DNA of 64,000 nucleotides, from the NCBI GenBank assembly GCA_964420605.1, contig CAYQUC010000007.1:8648-72647 (forward strand), read 5' to 3'. The notes under the pieces were generated by a model. It ran no database searches. It saw only the letters and a list, made by a program, of their open reading frames with translations, and had not been told where the DNA came from. Source of the stretch: CAYQUC01 sp964420605. Its GTDB lineage: Bacteria > Pseudomonadota > Gammaproteobacteria > UBA6429 > Thiohalophilaceae. The position numbers and the translations under genes were made by a program. Within the stretch, counting starts at the first letter, position 1. Every line of letters begins with the position of its first letter. Below, in pieces: positions 56,573 to 64,000 of the stretch.

Positions 56573-58027
56573 TTAATGAGAGCTTATCTTCTCAAGCTGT
56601 ATTTGTTCTTGCTCTAATTCTTTTAGGCGTGATTCAAGACGGGAGCTGGTATAGAAATCAATTGAGGTATCTTTTAATGCAATATTAATTTGCTCAATCG
56701 CACTGTGGGTTAATCCCATGTCATAATAAAAATGAGCCAATGCTTCATGTTCACCCACAGTATTGTCCAATTTATTTTCAGCATTTGATAATAATTTATA
56801 AAATCGCGGATTTGGAGCAGGTTGTCGCAAAAATGTTTGTAAAACTTGACGTGCTTGTTTTGCTTTATTGGCTTTTAACAAAACTTCAACGTAATACTCC
56901 GTTAAAATTGGATTTAAAGGGTAAAGCCGTAGCGCATTTTTGAGTTGAAGTAATGCGGTTTGGATTTTACCAGAGCTAAACTCCAGTTTGGATTGCAAAA
57001 GTTTAAACGCAATACTGTTTGGATTTGATTTATTTAACAACGTTACCAGTTTAGCGGCTATTTTATATTTCTCTTTTTTAATTAATGCGAGCGCATAGCC
57101 ATACATTTCGGCTTTTCGATTCAAATAGCTACCGGTTTTCAAGTTTTGTTCGAAGGCTTTTAAAGTATCATTGATATTACTGCTGGTTAAAACTCGTAAT
57201 TGTGATCGCGCTAAATGGTATTGAAGTGGTGATAACGTATTGCGCTGTGGTAATGCATTAGCACGATTTCTTGCATCGGCTAAGCGTGTCGAGCTAACGG
57301 GATGTGTTAATAGAAATTCAGGTGCTTGGGGCCCGAATAAACGGGTAGCATCAGCCAGTATCTGGAATGTATCAGCCATACTACTAGGATTAAAACCGGC
57401 ATCAGCCAATAAACTAATTCCAACTCGGTCAGATTCAAGTTCATTAGAACGGGTAAAGTTTATTTGTGTTTGTGAAGAGCCGGCAATAGCGGTGGCGATT
57501 GCTGCTTGACCCACCTCTGGGTTTTTACCACCCAATATAATAGCCGCAATGATTGCAGCTAAAATTTGTGTATTTGAATATTTACTCGCTTCGTAAGATC
57601 GAACATGGTGGCGTTGTGTTACATGTGCAATTTCATGGGCCAGAACAGCAGCGAGCTCACTTTCATTACGCATAGCCAAAAACAAGCCATAATGTACTCC
57701 GATATAACCACCGGGTAGGGCAAATGCGTTTATCGAAGGATCATTGATTATAAAAAAATGAAAACCATATTTACTATCATTACTGGCTGCGACCAGTTGA
57801 TGGCCCAAACGATTAATATAATCAACCAGAATTGGATCTTCGATTAAACCACCTGCGCGACGAATGTTACGTAAAACGGCTTCACCGGTTTTCTGTTCTT
57901 GTTCCAAAGTGATAAGCGCAGCGCCACTGTCACCAATATCCGGTAAGCTAATTTGTTGAGCCGCAATAGGGTTAAATAGGGTGCTGATACATAATAGTAA
58001 ACTGGTAATCAGGTGTTTTATCTTCAT
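56573..58027 (-). CDS. bepA: BepA-type M48 metalloprotease/chaperone
   Basis: A 484-residue periplasmic protein (signal peptide to about residue 23, NPIAA). The zinc site is HEIAH (131-135) with the third ligand in NELESDRVG. The C-terminal half (about 290-480) is a TPR array. BepA (YfgC) assists or degrades outer-membrane proteins at the BAM complex, notably LptD. It is divergent from the rhodanese gene. The family name is firm; one-to-one orthology with E. coli BepA is likely. Confidence 0.9.
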   Translation of the reverse strand: MKIKHLITSLLLCISTLFNPIAAQQISLPDIGDSGAALITLEQEQKTGEAVLRNIRRAGGLIEDPILVDYINRLGHQLVAASNDSKYGFHFFIINDPSINAFALPGGYIGVHYGLFLAMRNESELAAVLAHEIAHVTQRHHVRSYEASKYSNTQILAAIIAAIILGGKNPEVGQAAIATAIAGSSQTQINFTRSNELESDRVGISLLADAGFNPSSMADTFQILADATRLFGPQAPEFLLTHPVSSTRLADARNRANALPQRNTLSPLQYHLARSQLRVLTSSNINDTLKAFEQNLKTGSYLNRKAEMYGYALALIKKEKYKIAAKLVTLLNKSNPNSIAFKLLQSKLEFSSGKIQTALLQLKNALRLYPLNPILTEYYVEVLLKANKAKQARQVLQTFLRQPAPNPRFYKLLSNAENKLDNTVGEHEALAHFYYDMGLTHSAIEQINIALKDTSIDFYTSSRLESRLKELEQEQIQLEKISSH

Positions 58028-58426
58028 TAATCTGGCTTAAAAATCCTTAACTGTGGAGAAATGCTTCATGTTTCAAGTATTAGTTACTTTATTGTGACTA
58101 GCAAACCATAAATCAAGTTCACTGCGATTTATGTTAATTTCCTCACTTTATTCAATAGTTTGTGTTTGTTTTTTATACATCGATTTAGATGCTTGTGTTT
58201 TGTTGCTCTATATTACTAATATTATGTTTATTGTTAAGTGACTGTAAACACACAAGAAACTATATGGAAATAATTAAGAATTAGACTTGATAATCTGTGT
58301 TTAAATGCTATATTACCATTTGTTAATATACTAAGTTTCTGATGAATTCAGAGATTGCGATCCAATGAGAGTCCTTATTAATCAAACAAAGTTATCATGA
58401 GTTGAGATCCAACAAGAGGTGTTTAA
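58028..58426. other. divergent intergenic region, bepA/rhd
   Basis: About 400 bp without a gene or repeat beyond the rhd promoter listed next. AT-rich. Confidence 0.5.
58287..58314 (+). promoter_or_regulatory. likely sigma-70 promoter of the rhodanese gene
   Basis: TTGATA (58287-58292), 16-bp spacer, TATATT (58309-58314), giving a leader of about 105 nt. Confidence 0.4.
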
Positions 58427-58747
58427 ATGCAATTAGTTAAAGAAATAGAAATTAATGAATTAAAAACAATGTTGGATCAAGTTGAGCCAACGGTAAAGTT
58501 GATTGATGTGCGTAATACCGCAGAAGTTGCTCGGGGAAAAATACCGGGTTCTGAGAATATGCCACTTCATACCGTACCGTTACACCAAGAAGCCATAAAA
58601 CAGCATGAAAAGGTTATTTTATACTGTCACAGTGGCGCTCGTTCAGCCCAAGCCTGCAGCTATTTAAGCAATTTGGGTCATGAACATGTCTATAATTTAC
58701 GGGGCGGAATACTAGCTTGGGTAAATAATGGAAATAGTGTAGGTTAG
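58427..58747 (+). CDS. rhd: single-domain rhodanese (sulfurtransferase)
   Basis: A 106-residue cytoplasmic sulfurtransferase. The catalytic Cys67 lies in the active-site loop LYCHSGARSAQA, and the substrate-side LIDVRNTAEVARGKIPGS is typical. It is followed by tusA and dsrE2, the gene set known from Dahl and co-workers to pass sulfane sulfur to the cytoplasmic oxidation system in sulfur oxidisers. Ribosome-binding site AAGAGGTG. Confidence 0.88.
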   Translation: MQLVKEIEINELKTMLDQVEPTVKLIDVRNTAEVARGKIPGSENMPLHTVPLHQEAIKQHEKVILYCHSGARSAQACSYLSNLGHEHVYNLRGGILAWVNNGNSVG

Positions 58748-58800
58748 TTTTAACCTATTGATTTTGTTGGTTTAATATAGGCTTTTATAGATAAGATATA

Positions 58801-58829
58801 TTGATTCTATGCTATTATTTACTTATAGT
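58801..58829 (+). promoter_or_regulatory. likely sigma-70 promoter of tusA
   Basis: TTGATT (58801-58806), 17-bp spacer, TATAGT (58824-58829). The leader to tusA would be about 166 nt and holds small hairpins such as TTTGC-GTTA-GCAAA near 58870. It indicates that tusA can be transcribed apart from rhd. Confidence 0.45.
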
Positions 58830-59001
58830 GTTAAATGAGGTTGCGATACCGCACTAAATAGCATATTGTTTGCGTTAGCAAATATAAGCGTAAGGTTTAA
58901 TACTAATACAGTTTTTTTATTTATATCATTATAAAATGACAGTTTTGTGTTGTATTCGATCTAAATTTTTAAATTAAAATAGAGTTAAGGAGACATTTGT
59001 A

Positions 59002-59232
59002 ATGGCTAACTTTGATCAAGAACTTGATGCTTCAGGTTTAAACTGTCCGCTACCAATTTTACGTGCTAAGAAATCATTAGCTTCACTAGAAGGCGGTCAA
59101 GTATTACACATCATCGCTACTGACCCAGGTTCAGTTAAAGACTTCGAAGCCTTTGCAAAGCAAACTGGTAACGAATTGATGGAATCAAAAGAAGAAGGCG
59201 GTAAATTCTACTTTCTAATCAAAAAAGCGTAA
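59002..59232 (+). CDS. tusA: TusA family sulfur carrier protein
   Basis: A 76-residue protein with the sulfur-binding Cys15 in LDASGLNCPLPILRAKK (CPxP motif), then IIATDPGSVKDFEAFAKQTG. TusA receives sulfane sulfur from rhodanese and delivers it to DsrEFH or to heterodisulfide-reductase-like systems. Strong AAGGAG site, and codons are close to the strong-expression type (many AAC, GAC, TTC), which suggests high expression. Confidence 0.95.
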   Translation: MANFDQELDASGLNCPLPILRAKKSLASLEGGQVLHIIATDPGSVKDFEAFAKQTGNELMESKEEGGKFYFLIKKA

Positions 59233-59309
59233 GAAATTAGTAATAAGTAAAATGATAGTACCAGCACTAAACATGAGGGAGCTATTCAGATTTTTAAGAG
59301 GAGCGACCA

Positions 59310-59789
59310 ATGTCTGAGAAAAAACTAGCAATTATTGCAACAAAAGGCACACTTGATTGGGGATATCCTCCATTCATTCTTGCCTCAACAGCCGCAGCTT
59401 TAGGCTATGACGTAGAAATCTTTTTTACCTTTTATGGTTTACAATTGGTAAATAAAGAAATGAAACTGAGTGTTAGTCCACTAGGTAATCCTGGTATGCC
59501 AATGCCACTTGGTATGGATAAATGGTTCCCAGTAATCGGAACTGCCATTCCTGGTATGCAAAGCATGATGACATCAATGATGAAATCAAAGATGAAATCA
59601 AAAGGCGTTGCAAGCTTAGAAGAACTTCGAGAACTTTGTATTGAAGCAGAAGTTAGAATGATAGCCTGTCAGATGACAGTTGATTTATTCGAATTCGATT
59701 CAAAGAACTTCATTGAAGGTGTTGAATTAGGCGGAGCAGCAAGCTTTTTCGAATTTGCTGGTCAATCTGATATTTCATTATTCATCTAG
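59310..59789 (+). CDS. dsrE2: DsrE2-like peroxiredoxin-family protein
   Basis: A 159-residue DsrE/DrsE-like protein with the N-terminal KLAIIATKGTLDWGYPPF and a hydrophobic and methionine-rich middle part (GMPMPLGMDKWFPVIG, MQSMMTSMMK). Conserved cysteines are Cys110 and Cys120 in LREL-C and RMIACQMTVD. Part of the rhd-tusA-dsrE2 set; DsrE2 is proposed to act as a membrane-associated sulfur carrier. A strong terminator follows directly. Confidence 0.87.
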   Translation: MSEKKLAIIATKGTLDWGYPPFILASTAAALGYDVEIFFTFYGLQLVNKEMKLSVSPLGNPGMPMPLGMDKWFPVIGTAIPGMQSMMTSMMKSKMKSKGVASLEELRELCIEAEVRMIACQMTVDLFEFDSKNFIEGVELGGAASFFEFAGQSDISLFI

Positions 59790-59803
59790 AATACTTCGAA
59801 ATA

Positions 59804-59842
59804 AAAAAAGCCTCGGTTGTTTAAAAGCATCGAGGCTTTTTT
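59804..59842 (+). terminator. Rho-independent terminator of tusA-dsrE2
   Basis: AAAAAAGCCTCG (59804-59815) pairs with 59831-59842 over 12 bp, loop of 15 nt, ending in a TTTTTT run, 15 bp past the dsrE2 stop. Confidence 0.85.
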
Positions 59843-60026
59843 GTGTCTGTCTACTTTATTAGTATAGTTTTCAAGATAAAAACTCATTAAAACCGTCATA
59901 CCGGTTATCGGGTCTAGCTTGACTGAAGTACAGGTTTTGTATGCAGATCGTGATACTCTAATTTCTTATCATAGCCAAAATAAATAAAAACTTACAAGAT
60001 TTACTTTAATTCGTATGCATGGATTG

Positions 60027-61301
60027 TTATTTTAAAGATGTCTTAGTAATTAATCTCTTATATTCGTGTGAAGCTACTCGACACCAACTAAGTTCATCTT
60101 TATTATCAAATTTAAGCATAAAGTTGTAATGTTTTTTACTTGGTATTTTGGATAGTACCAATAAAATATTGCATTTGTCGCCATTGTCTTTTTCTTGAAT
60201 AAAAAAAGACTTTAATTTATCAATATGTTTTTCTTGAGCTATTCCTTCTAGTAAGAATATTAATTTGTCTTTAATTTTTTCATTTTTTTCATTTTCATAA
60301 TTACTGATAAACTTTTCGACAAATGGTTGTCGGCGTAGCGTGTTTTGTAATTGTTTTTCTATTGAAATATACGTTAAACGTCTATTAGTTGAGTCAGTTA
60401 TCGTATTAATATAATTCATTATTAAATTATCTGTTTCTGGAGTGTTAAATTTTAATATGTATTTAACTATTATTCTTTTATATTGACTATTGTATGAACC
60501 TTTTAGTTCATCGATAAAAAACTGTTTTTCTTTTAATTGGTATAATGCTTCAAGTTCAATTATCCAAGGTGCGCTATTGATGAAATGTATAACATCATTG
60601 CTTGCATTTAATTTCTTAATTGGTTGGGTAAGTTTAATTAAATAGGGTGTGAATTTCTTAGATTTTGTTTTAGGTAAAAGAGTTACTATTTCATACTGTA
60701 AATCCTGATTTAATTGATTAAATTTATTTTGGGTAAAATAATTTAGTAAAAGTGGTATCGTTTGAGGACAGGAAATATCAATTAAAGCATTTAAAGTGCG
60801 TTTAATGTATTGGGTTTTATTATTGGATTTTATAGATTTTACTAAATAAGTACAGGCAGATGTTGATTTTAGGTTTGTCAGAGCACTAATTGCATCAAAC
60901 TGAATTTGTTGTACTGGATCGTTTTTCATAATTGTAATGAGTTTTGGGATAGATGGGGTGTATTTATGAAATTCCATTTTTCCAATAGCAGATTGTCGAA
61001 TAACTGGAGAATCATTTTCAAGAGCATCAAAAAATAGTGGGATGTATTTTTTATCGTTAATTTTATCTAGTCCAGCTAAAGCGCCAGCTTGATAATAATT
61101 TAGTTCAAAGTATTTATCGATATCAGAGTTTCTAATCTCAGATAATATATTAAAGTAAATTTTTATTTTTTCATCGCTATTTTTATTATTAATAGACTCA
61201 AATTGTGATTTATTATATAGGATTGGAGTTGAACAGGAAATTATGAGTAAATAGCTTAATACTATTAAAAATATTTTTAAATTTAAATGTTGAGTTTTCA
61301 T
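60027..61301 (-). CDS. HEAT-repeat lipoprotein, candidate immunity protein
   Basis: A 424-residue protein with a lipobox LIISC (Cys23, Ser at +2, so probably outer membrane). The mature part is a series of helical pairs like HEAT or Armadillo repeats, for example NDSPVIRQSAIGKMEFHKY, QQIQFDAISALTNL and QYIKRTLNALID. The gene is much more AT-rich than its neighbours. It lies 21 bp behind a phospholipase D gene, itself 24 bp behind a VgrG-like gene. In known Tle5 systems a periplasmic immunity protein is encoded next to the effector, so this is the best candidate here. The HEAT assignment rests on pattern only. Confidence 0.6.
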   Translation of the reverse strand: MKTQHLNLKIFLIVLSYLLIISCSTPILYNKSQFESINNKNSDEKIKIYFNILSEIRNSDIDKYFELNYYQAGALAGLDKINDKKYIPLFFDALENDSPVIRQSAIGKMEFHKYTPSIPKLITIMKNDPVQQIQFDAISALTNLKSTSACTYLVKSIKSNNKTQYIKRTLNALIDISCPQTIPLLLNYFTQNKFNQLNQDLQYEIVTLLPKTKSKKFTPYLIKLTQPIKKLNASNDVIHFINSAPWIIELEALYQLKEKQFFIDELKGSYNSQYKRIIVKYILKFNTPETDNLIMNYINTITDSTNRRLTYISIEKQLQNTLRRQPFVEKFISNYENEKNEKIKDKLIFLLEGIAQEKHIDKLKSFFIQEKDNGDKCNILLVLSKIPSKKHYNFMLKFDNKDELSWCRVASHEYKRLITKTSLK

Positions 61302-61322
61302 TAGGTTTTCAATAATTATTTT

Positions 61323-63413
61323 TTACGAGTAAAATGAGTTCGGTCTCCAAGAATTCGAAATTCCTTTTTCATTCCAAAGCCATAATAGAGGGAAATGAAC
61401 TAAGAATCCTTTTATCTTGAGAACTTCACTGTTTTTGTTATTAATGTCAGAATTAATATTTAAATCATTAATTTGAGATTTAATTGTTTTGTATTTGTTA
61501 CTGGGGATTCCTGGGAAAATATTTTCAAAAGCACCCGTATTTAAAGAAGCTGTTTTGAGAATAAATTTGTGAGTTTTATCAATTACTGGATCCGATATTT
61601 TATCTAATTCATTGACTGATAAACCTAGGTGCTCACTCCATAGTTTAATACGTAAATTTCTAGCAAAATTACGAGCATGACATTTCTTACCGTTAATTTT
61701 TACTGTCTCCGTCTCGTGATCAATGATGACTGCGGCCATTTCAGAGTCCATATCGCCTAATAAGCTACGATCATTCAAATTAGCTGTTCCGATAATAGCT
61801 ATCCGATCATCAACAATCATCATTTTTGCATGAACATAAATTTGCTCAGTTACTAATTTATTTTTTGATCCGTTTTTTCCTTCAATTTCTCCATAGTGGC
61901 GGAGATTGAATATATTTAAGTAATTTTCTACTTCATCGATGTCCATGTATTTAGTTAAACGGCCAATCATCCCTCCAAATTGTTTTGTGCCAAGTGTTGT
62001 TAAGTCAACATCTTCTTCAGCATAATCGTCGTACTCAGTCCCTATATTACGGTGAATAGTTTGCCACTGCCAAAACATAAATTCACGCATAGAATGATCA
62101 TCGAGACTACTATCAGGTTGAACCGGAAAAATAATATAAACCCGAAATACATCGCCGTTTTTATAGGCTTTTATAATACGCTCTGTTATCGCTTCAAAAA
62201 TTAAATTGTTGGCATTTTGACTAAAAGAACCTATTAGATACTGGCTTTCAATAAAAATATAATGTTGAGAGCCTTTAATGGCTTTTAAAAAAGCTTCATG
62301 AATACTGGTTTCTTTTTTGTCATCTTTTAATCCAGTGCTTTCATTCATTGTTCTTATGATTTGTACTGTTTGTTTCCCTGTTGTAATGGCATTAAAAGTT
62401 GACAGGTTAAGCTTAGCCTCTTTTAATTCATACAAACCGGTTGTATCACGCTCATGAAATTCTTCATCATCATATTCAACATAAGGATCTTCTTTACGGT
62501 ATTTGGTATACGCAAAAACCCGTTCTTCGTGATCCTCTCCATTTTCACCTGATTTTTTTCGTAGTTCAGGAACGTGGAGCGGTAAATATTTCAAGGTGTT
62601 TTTAAAATCACTAGCGTAAGTATAGTTATAGGATTTTCGATGCGCATTCCAACGTTGTATAAAGTTACGTTCTACATCGCGTGCTGAAGGGCCTTCAACT
62701 TTCATGTGCACATCGTGCCACGGCATTCTTGGATGTTTATTACGATCAATGTCTGATGAATCTACTTTATAAATACAGGGATTAAAATAGTCATCGCCAA
62801 TAAATTTTTCGTAAGCTTGGTCTACCACACTGTGATTTTCGTCATCCCAGCGTCCCCAAGTTAAATCTAAGCCTCCCAGAAAAGCGACTAATTTTTTTGA
62901 ACGTGGATTTCCCGATACCACAAATTTTTGATGATGAGTACTCGTCATAGAGGGGCGATGTCGAATGACACGGATATGGTTAGCGAATTTAGGATCATTA
63001 CCCAAAATACTTTCAAGAACGGCTTCAGTTTCAACATCTTTTGTATTTAATCCGGGGAAGGGTGGTTCATCCCATAATAATACCCGAATTTGTACGTCAT
63101 TTTTTGCGACAGTCGCTAATAAATTGACTAAGCGATTATCCTCAATTAAGCCGCCTTTTCGTTTTAAATGAATGGCTAAATCCATAGCCCAATCAGAAAT
63201 GTATAAAAAACTACCGGCTGTTAAACTCAATATATGGTCGGCTAATTCTTCCATGTAATTGTTACCATTGACATAAAATTTTGCCAGATTTTTTTTCTGT
63301 GGTTGCGTAATTGGAGTTCCAGAATTTGTTTGTGTCGCAAATACCGAGTGGGCAATCTTACTAGTACTGTCTTCAACGGCTTGTAGCTTACAATTATGGT
63401 CATAGTCAATCAT
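61323..63413 (-). CDS. phospholipase D-like protein, candidate type VI effector (Tle5-like)
   Basis: A 696-residue protein without signal peptide, related to eukaryotic-type phospholipase D. The second HKD motif is complete, HAKMMIVD (528-535), followed by IGTANLNDRSLLGDMDSE, as in eukaryotic PLDs. The first, HQKFVVSG (161-168), has Gly where the motif Asp is expected, though the flanking THHQK and FLGGLDLTWGRWD are conserved. PldA/Tle5 of Pseudomonas has this eukaryotic-like architecture and is delivered by VgrG. It would hydrolyse phospholipids of rival cells. Whether the Asp-to-Gly change lowers activity is not known; a sequence error is possible. Confidence 0.8.
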   Translation of the reverse strand: MIDYDHNCKLQAVEDSTSKIAHSVFATQTNSGTPITQPQKKNLAKFYVNGNNYMEELADHILSLTAGSFLYISDWAMDLAIHLKRKGGLIEDNRLVNLLATVAKNDVQIRVLLWDEPPFPGLNTKDVETEAVLESILGNDPKFANHIRVIRHRPSMTSTHHQKFVVSGNPRSKKLVAFLGGLDLTWGRWDDENHSVVDQAYEKFIGDDYFNPCIYKVDSSDIDRNKHPRMPWHDVHMKVEGPSARDVERNFIQRWNAHRKSYNYTYASDFKNTLKYLPLHVPELRKKSGENGEDHEERVFAYTKYRKEDPYVEYDDEEFHERDTTGLYELKEAKLNLSTFNAITTGKQTVQIIRTMNESTGLKDDKKETSIHEAFLKAIKGSQHYIFIESQYLIGSFSQNANNLIFEAITERIIKAYKNGDVFRVYIIFPVQPDSSLDDHSMREFMFWQWQTIHRNIGTEYDDYAEEDVDLTTLGTKQFGGMIGRLTKYMDIDEVENYLNIFNLRHYGEIEGKNGSKNKLVTEQIYVHAKMMIVDDRIAIIGTANLNDRSLLGDMDSEMAAVIIDHETETVKINGKKCHARNFARNLRIKLWSEHLGLSVNELDKISDPVIDKTHKFILKTASLNTGAFENIFPGIPSNKYKTIKSQINDLNINSDINNKNSEVLKIKGFLVHFPLLWLWNEKGISNSWRPNSFYS

Positions 63414-63437
63414 GGTATATTCTCATTTAATAATGAA

Positions 63438-64000
63438 TTATAAATTCAATAATGATTTAATTTTTGCACTGGCTTTTTGGTCGTCTGAGCCATCGGTTTT
63501 TAAATCGTGTTGTATTTGAAACTCAGCAAGAGCCGCCTTGGTTCGCTCACCAAGGTCACCGTCGAGTGAACCAACATTAAACCCCAACATTTGAAGTCGA
63601 GTTTGAAGTCCTGTATTTGTATCGTCAGATTCAATATCATCTTTGCGAATCGGTTTAATATCAATTGAGTTACCAGGATATTCCAAAATATAAAGTCGAC
63701 TTGGGTTTAATTTTTTAGTAAAAATTACTTCGCCATCCTCATTCGTTTCGCCTTGTTCAATCACTTTTCCTGCAAACATTAATTTCCACGGTGTTTCAAC
63801 TAGAGGTAAGCCGTCTTCTCCTGGAATATCTTGAATAACAAATTTGGATTCAAAAAATGTTTCATCTTCAATTTCGAGTATGGTCTGAGGCGTGAGGGGT
63901 GGGGTAGTTGTTATCGCTGCAGGTATTGTGCCCCCCCCAATGGTATAACTGACATTGCCAATTAAATTGACTTGGCCCTGGCCACCGAGTTTAATATTGT
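63438..64000 (-). CDS. vgrG: C-terminal part of a VgrG-like spike protein with peptidoglycan-binding domain (5' beyond the window)
   Basis: The open frame continues past the right edge; about 187 residues are visible (63438 stop to 64000). The start NIKLGGQGQVNLIGNVSYTI resembles the end of the VgrG gp5-like beta-helix. After a Pro/Thr-rich hinge (TTTPPLTPQ) comes a beta-rich domain (FVIQDIPGEDGLPLVETPW, GETNEDGEVIF), like the transthyretin-type segments that follow VgrG spikes. The end is a PG_binding_1 domain (LQTRLQMLGFNVGSLDGD, then GERTKAALAEFQIQH). It is 24 bp before the phospholipase gene. An eight-C run on the plus strand (63931-63938) encodes the GGG of the hinge. VgrG identity is inferred from the tail only. 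Confidence 0.6.
   Translation of the reverse strand, partial: NIKLGGQGQVNLIGNVSYTIGGGTIPAAITTTPPLTPQTILEIEDETFFESKFVIQDIPGEDGLPLVETPWKLMFAGKVIEQGETNEDGEVIFTKKLNPSRLYILEYPGNSIDIKPIRKDDIESDDTNTGLQTRLQMLGFNVGSLDGDLGERTKAALAEFQIQHDLKTDGSDDQKASAKIKSLLNL

Overview
The window reads as chromosomal DNA of an AT-rich gammaproteobacterium (G+C by eye in the mid-30s per cent; not computed) that oxidises reduced sulfur compounds. The class is indicated by the order yebC-ruvC-ruvA-ruvB-ybgC-tolQ-tolR-tolA-tolB-pal-cpoB-queE-queC, and by lptF-lptG divergent from pepA-holC. The lifestyle is indicated by a soxXYZA operon, a rhd-tusA-dsrE2 sulfur-transfer set, three tandem DUF2173 (roadblock-like) genes typical of chemolithotrophs, a YeeE/YedE transporter and a SoxW-like double-thioredoxin protein. 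Coding density is high and no intact insertion sequence, CRISPR array or rRNA operon was seen. The genus cannot be fixed from the sequence alone.

Layout. 1-2.8 kb: end of a DUF3619/small exported protein/DUF3106 operon, an MFS carrier and a DUF2970 membrane peptide. 2.84-2.99 kb: an unassigned structured RNA candidate downstream of valS. 3.0-5.8 kb: valS. 6.1-13.1 kb: envelope and signalling genes (GT39-type glycosyltransferase, a large hybrid PAS histidine kinase, a periplasmic solute-binding protein, an outer-membrane porin). 13.1-16.8 kb: a long acidic low-complexity protein, holC and pepA. 17.1-19.2 kb: lptFG for LPS export. 19.2-23.0 kb: tandem thioredoxin, RDD protein, the DUF2173 trio, a Sel1 lipoprotein. 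23.1-34.1 kb: purL, an ABC-2 exporter, a response regulator, a short-chain dehydrogenase, an FmdB zinc ribbon, a DUF502 protein and aspS. 34.3-38.8 kb: a Ser/Thr phosphorylation island (CHASE2-kinase, PP2C phosphatase, two FHA proteins). 39.0-48.8 kb: Holliday-junction resolution, Tol-Pal and queuosine genes. 48.9-59.8 kb: sulfur section with YedE transporter, tRNA-Lys, an orphan solute-binding protein, SulP permease, soxXYZA, bepA and rhd-tusA-dsrE2. 60.0-64.0 kb: a minus-strand operon that looks like a type VI secretion VgrG-effector-immunity set.

How the genes work together. SoxXA and SoxYZ provide the periplasmic attachment of thiosulfate sulfur to the SoxY swinging arm; soxB and soxCD are not in the window. 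Rhodanese, TusA and DsrE2 would carry sulfane sulfur in the cytoplasm. SulP and YedE could move sulfur oxyanions across the inner membrane. The right-hand end is the most novel part. The C-terminal part of a VgrG-like spike fused to a peptidoglycan-binding domain is followed after 24 bp by a eukaryotic-type phospholipase D with one altered HKD motif. After a further 21 bp comes a very AT-rich HEAT-repeat lipoprotein that would suit an immunity protein. The kinase/phosphatase/FHA island resembles the phospho-switch known to control type VI secretion, but a link between the two is only an inference.
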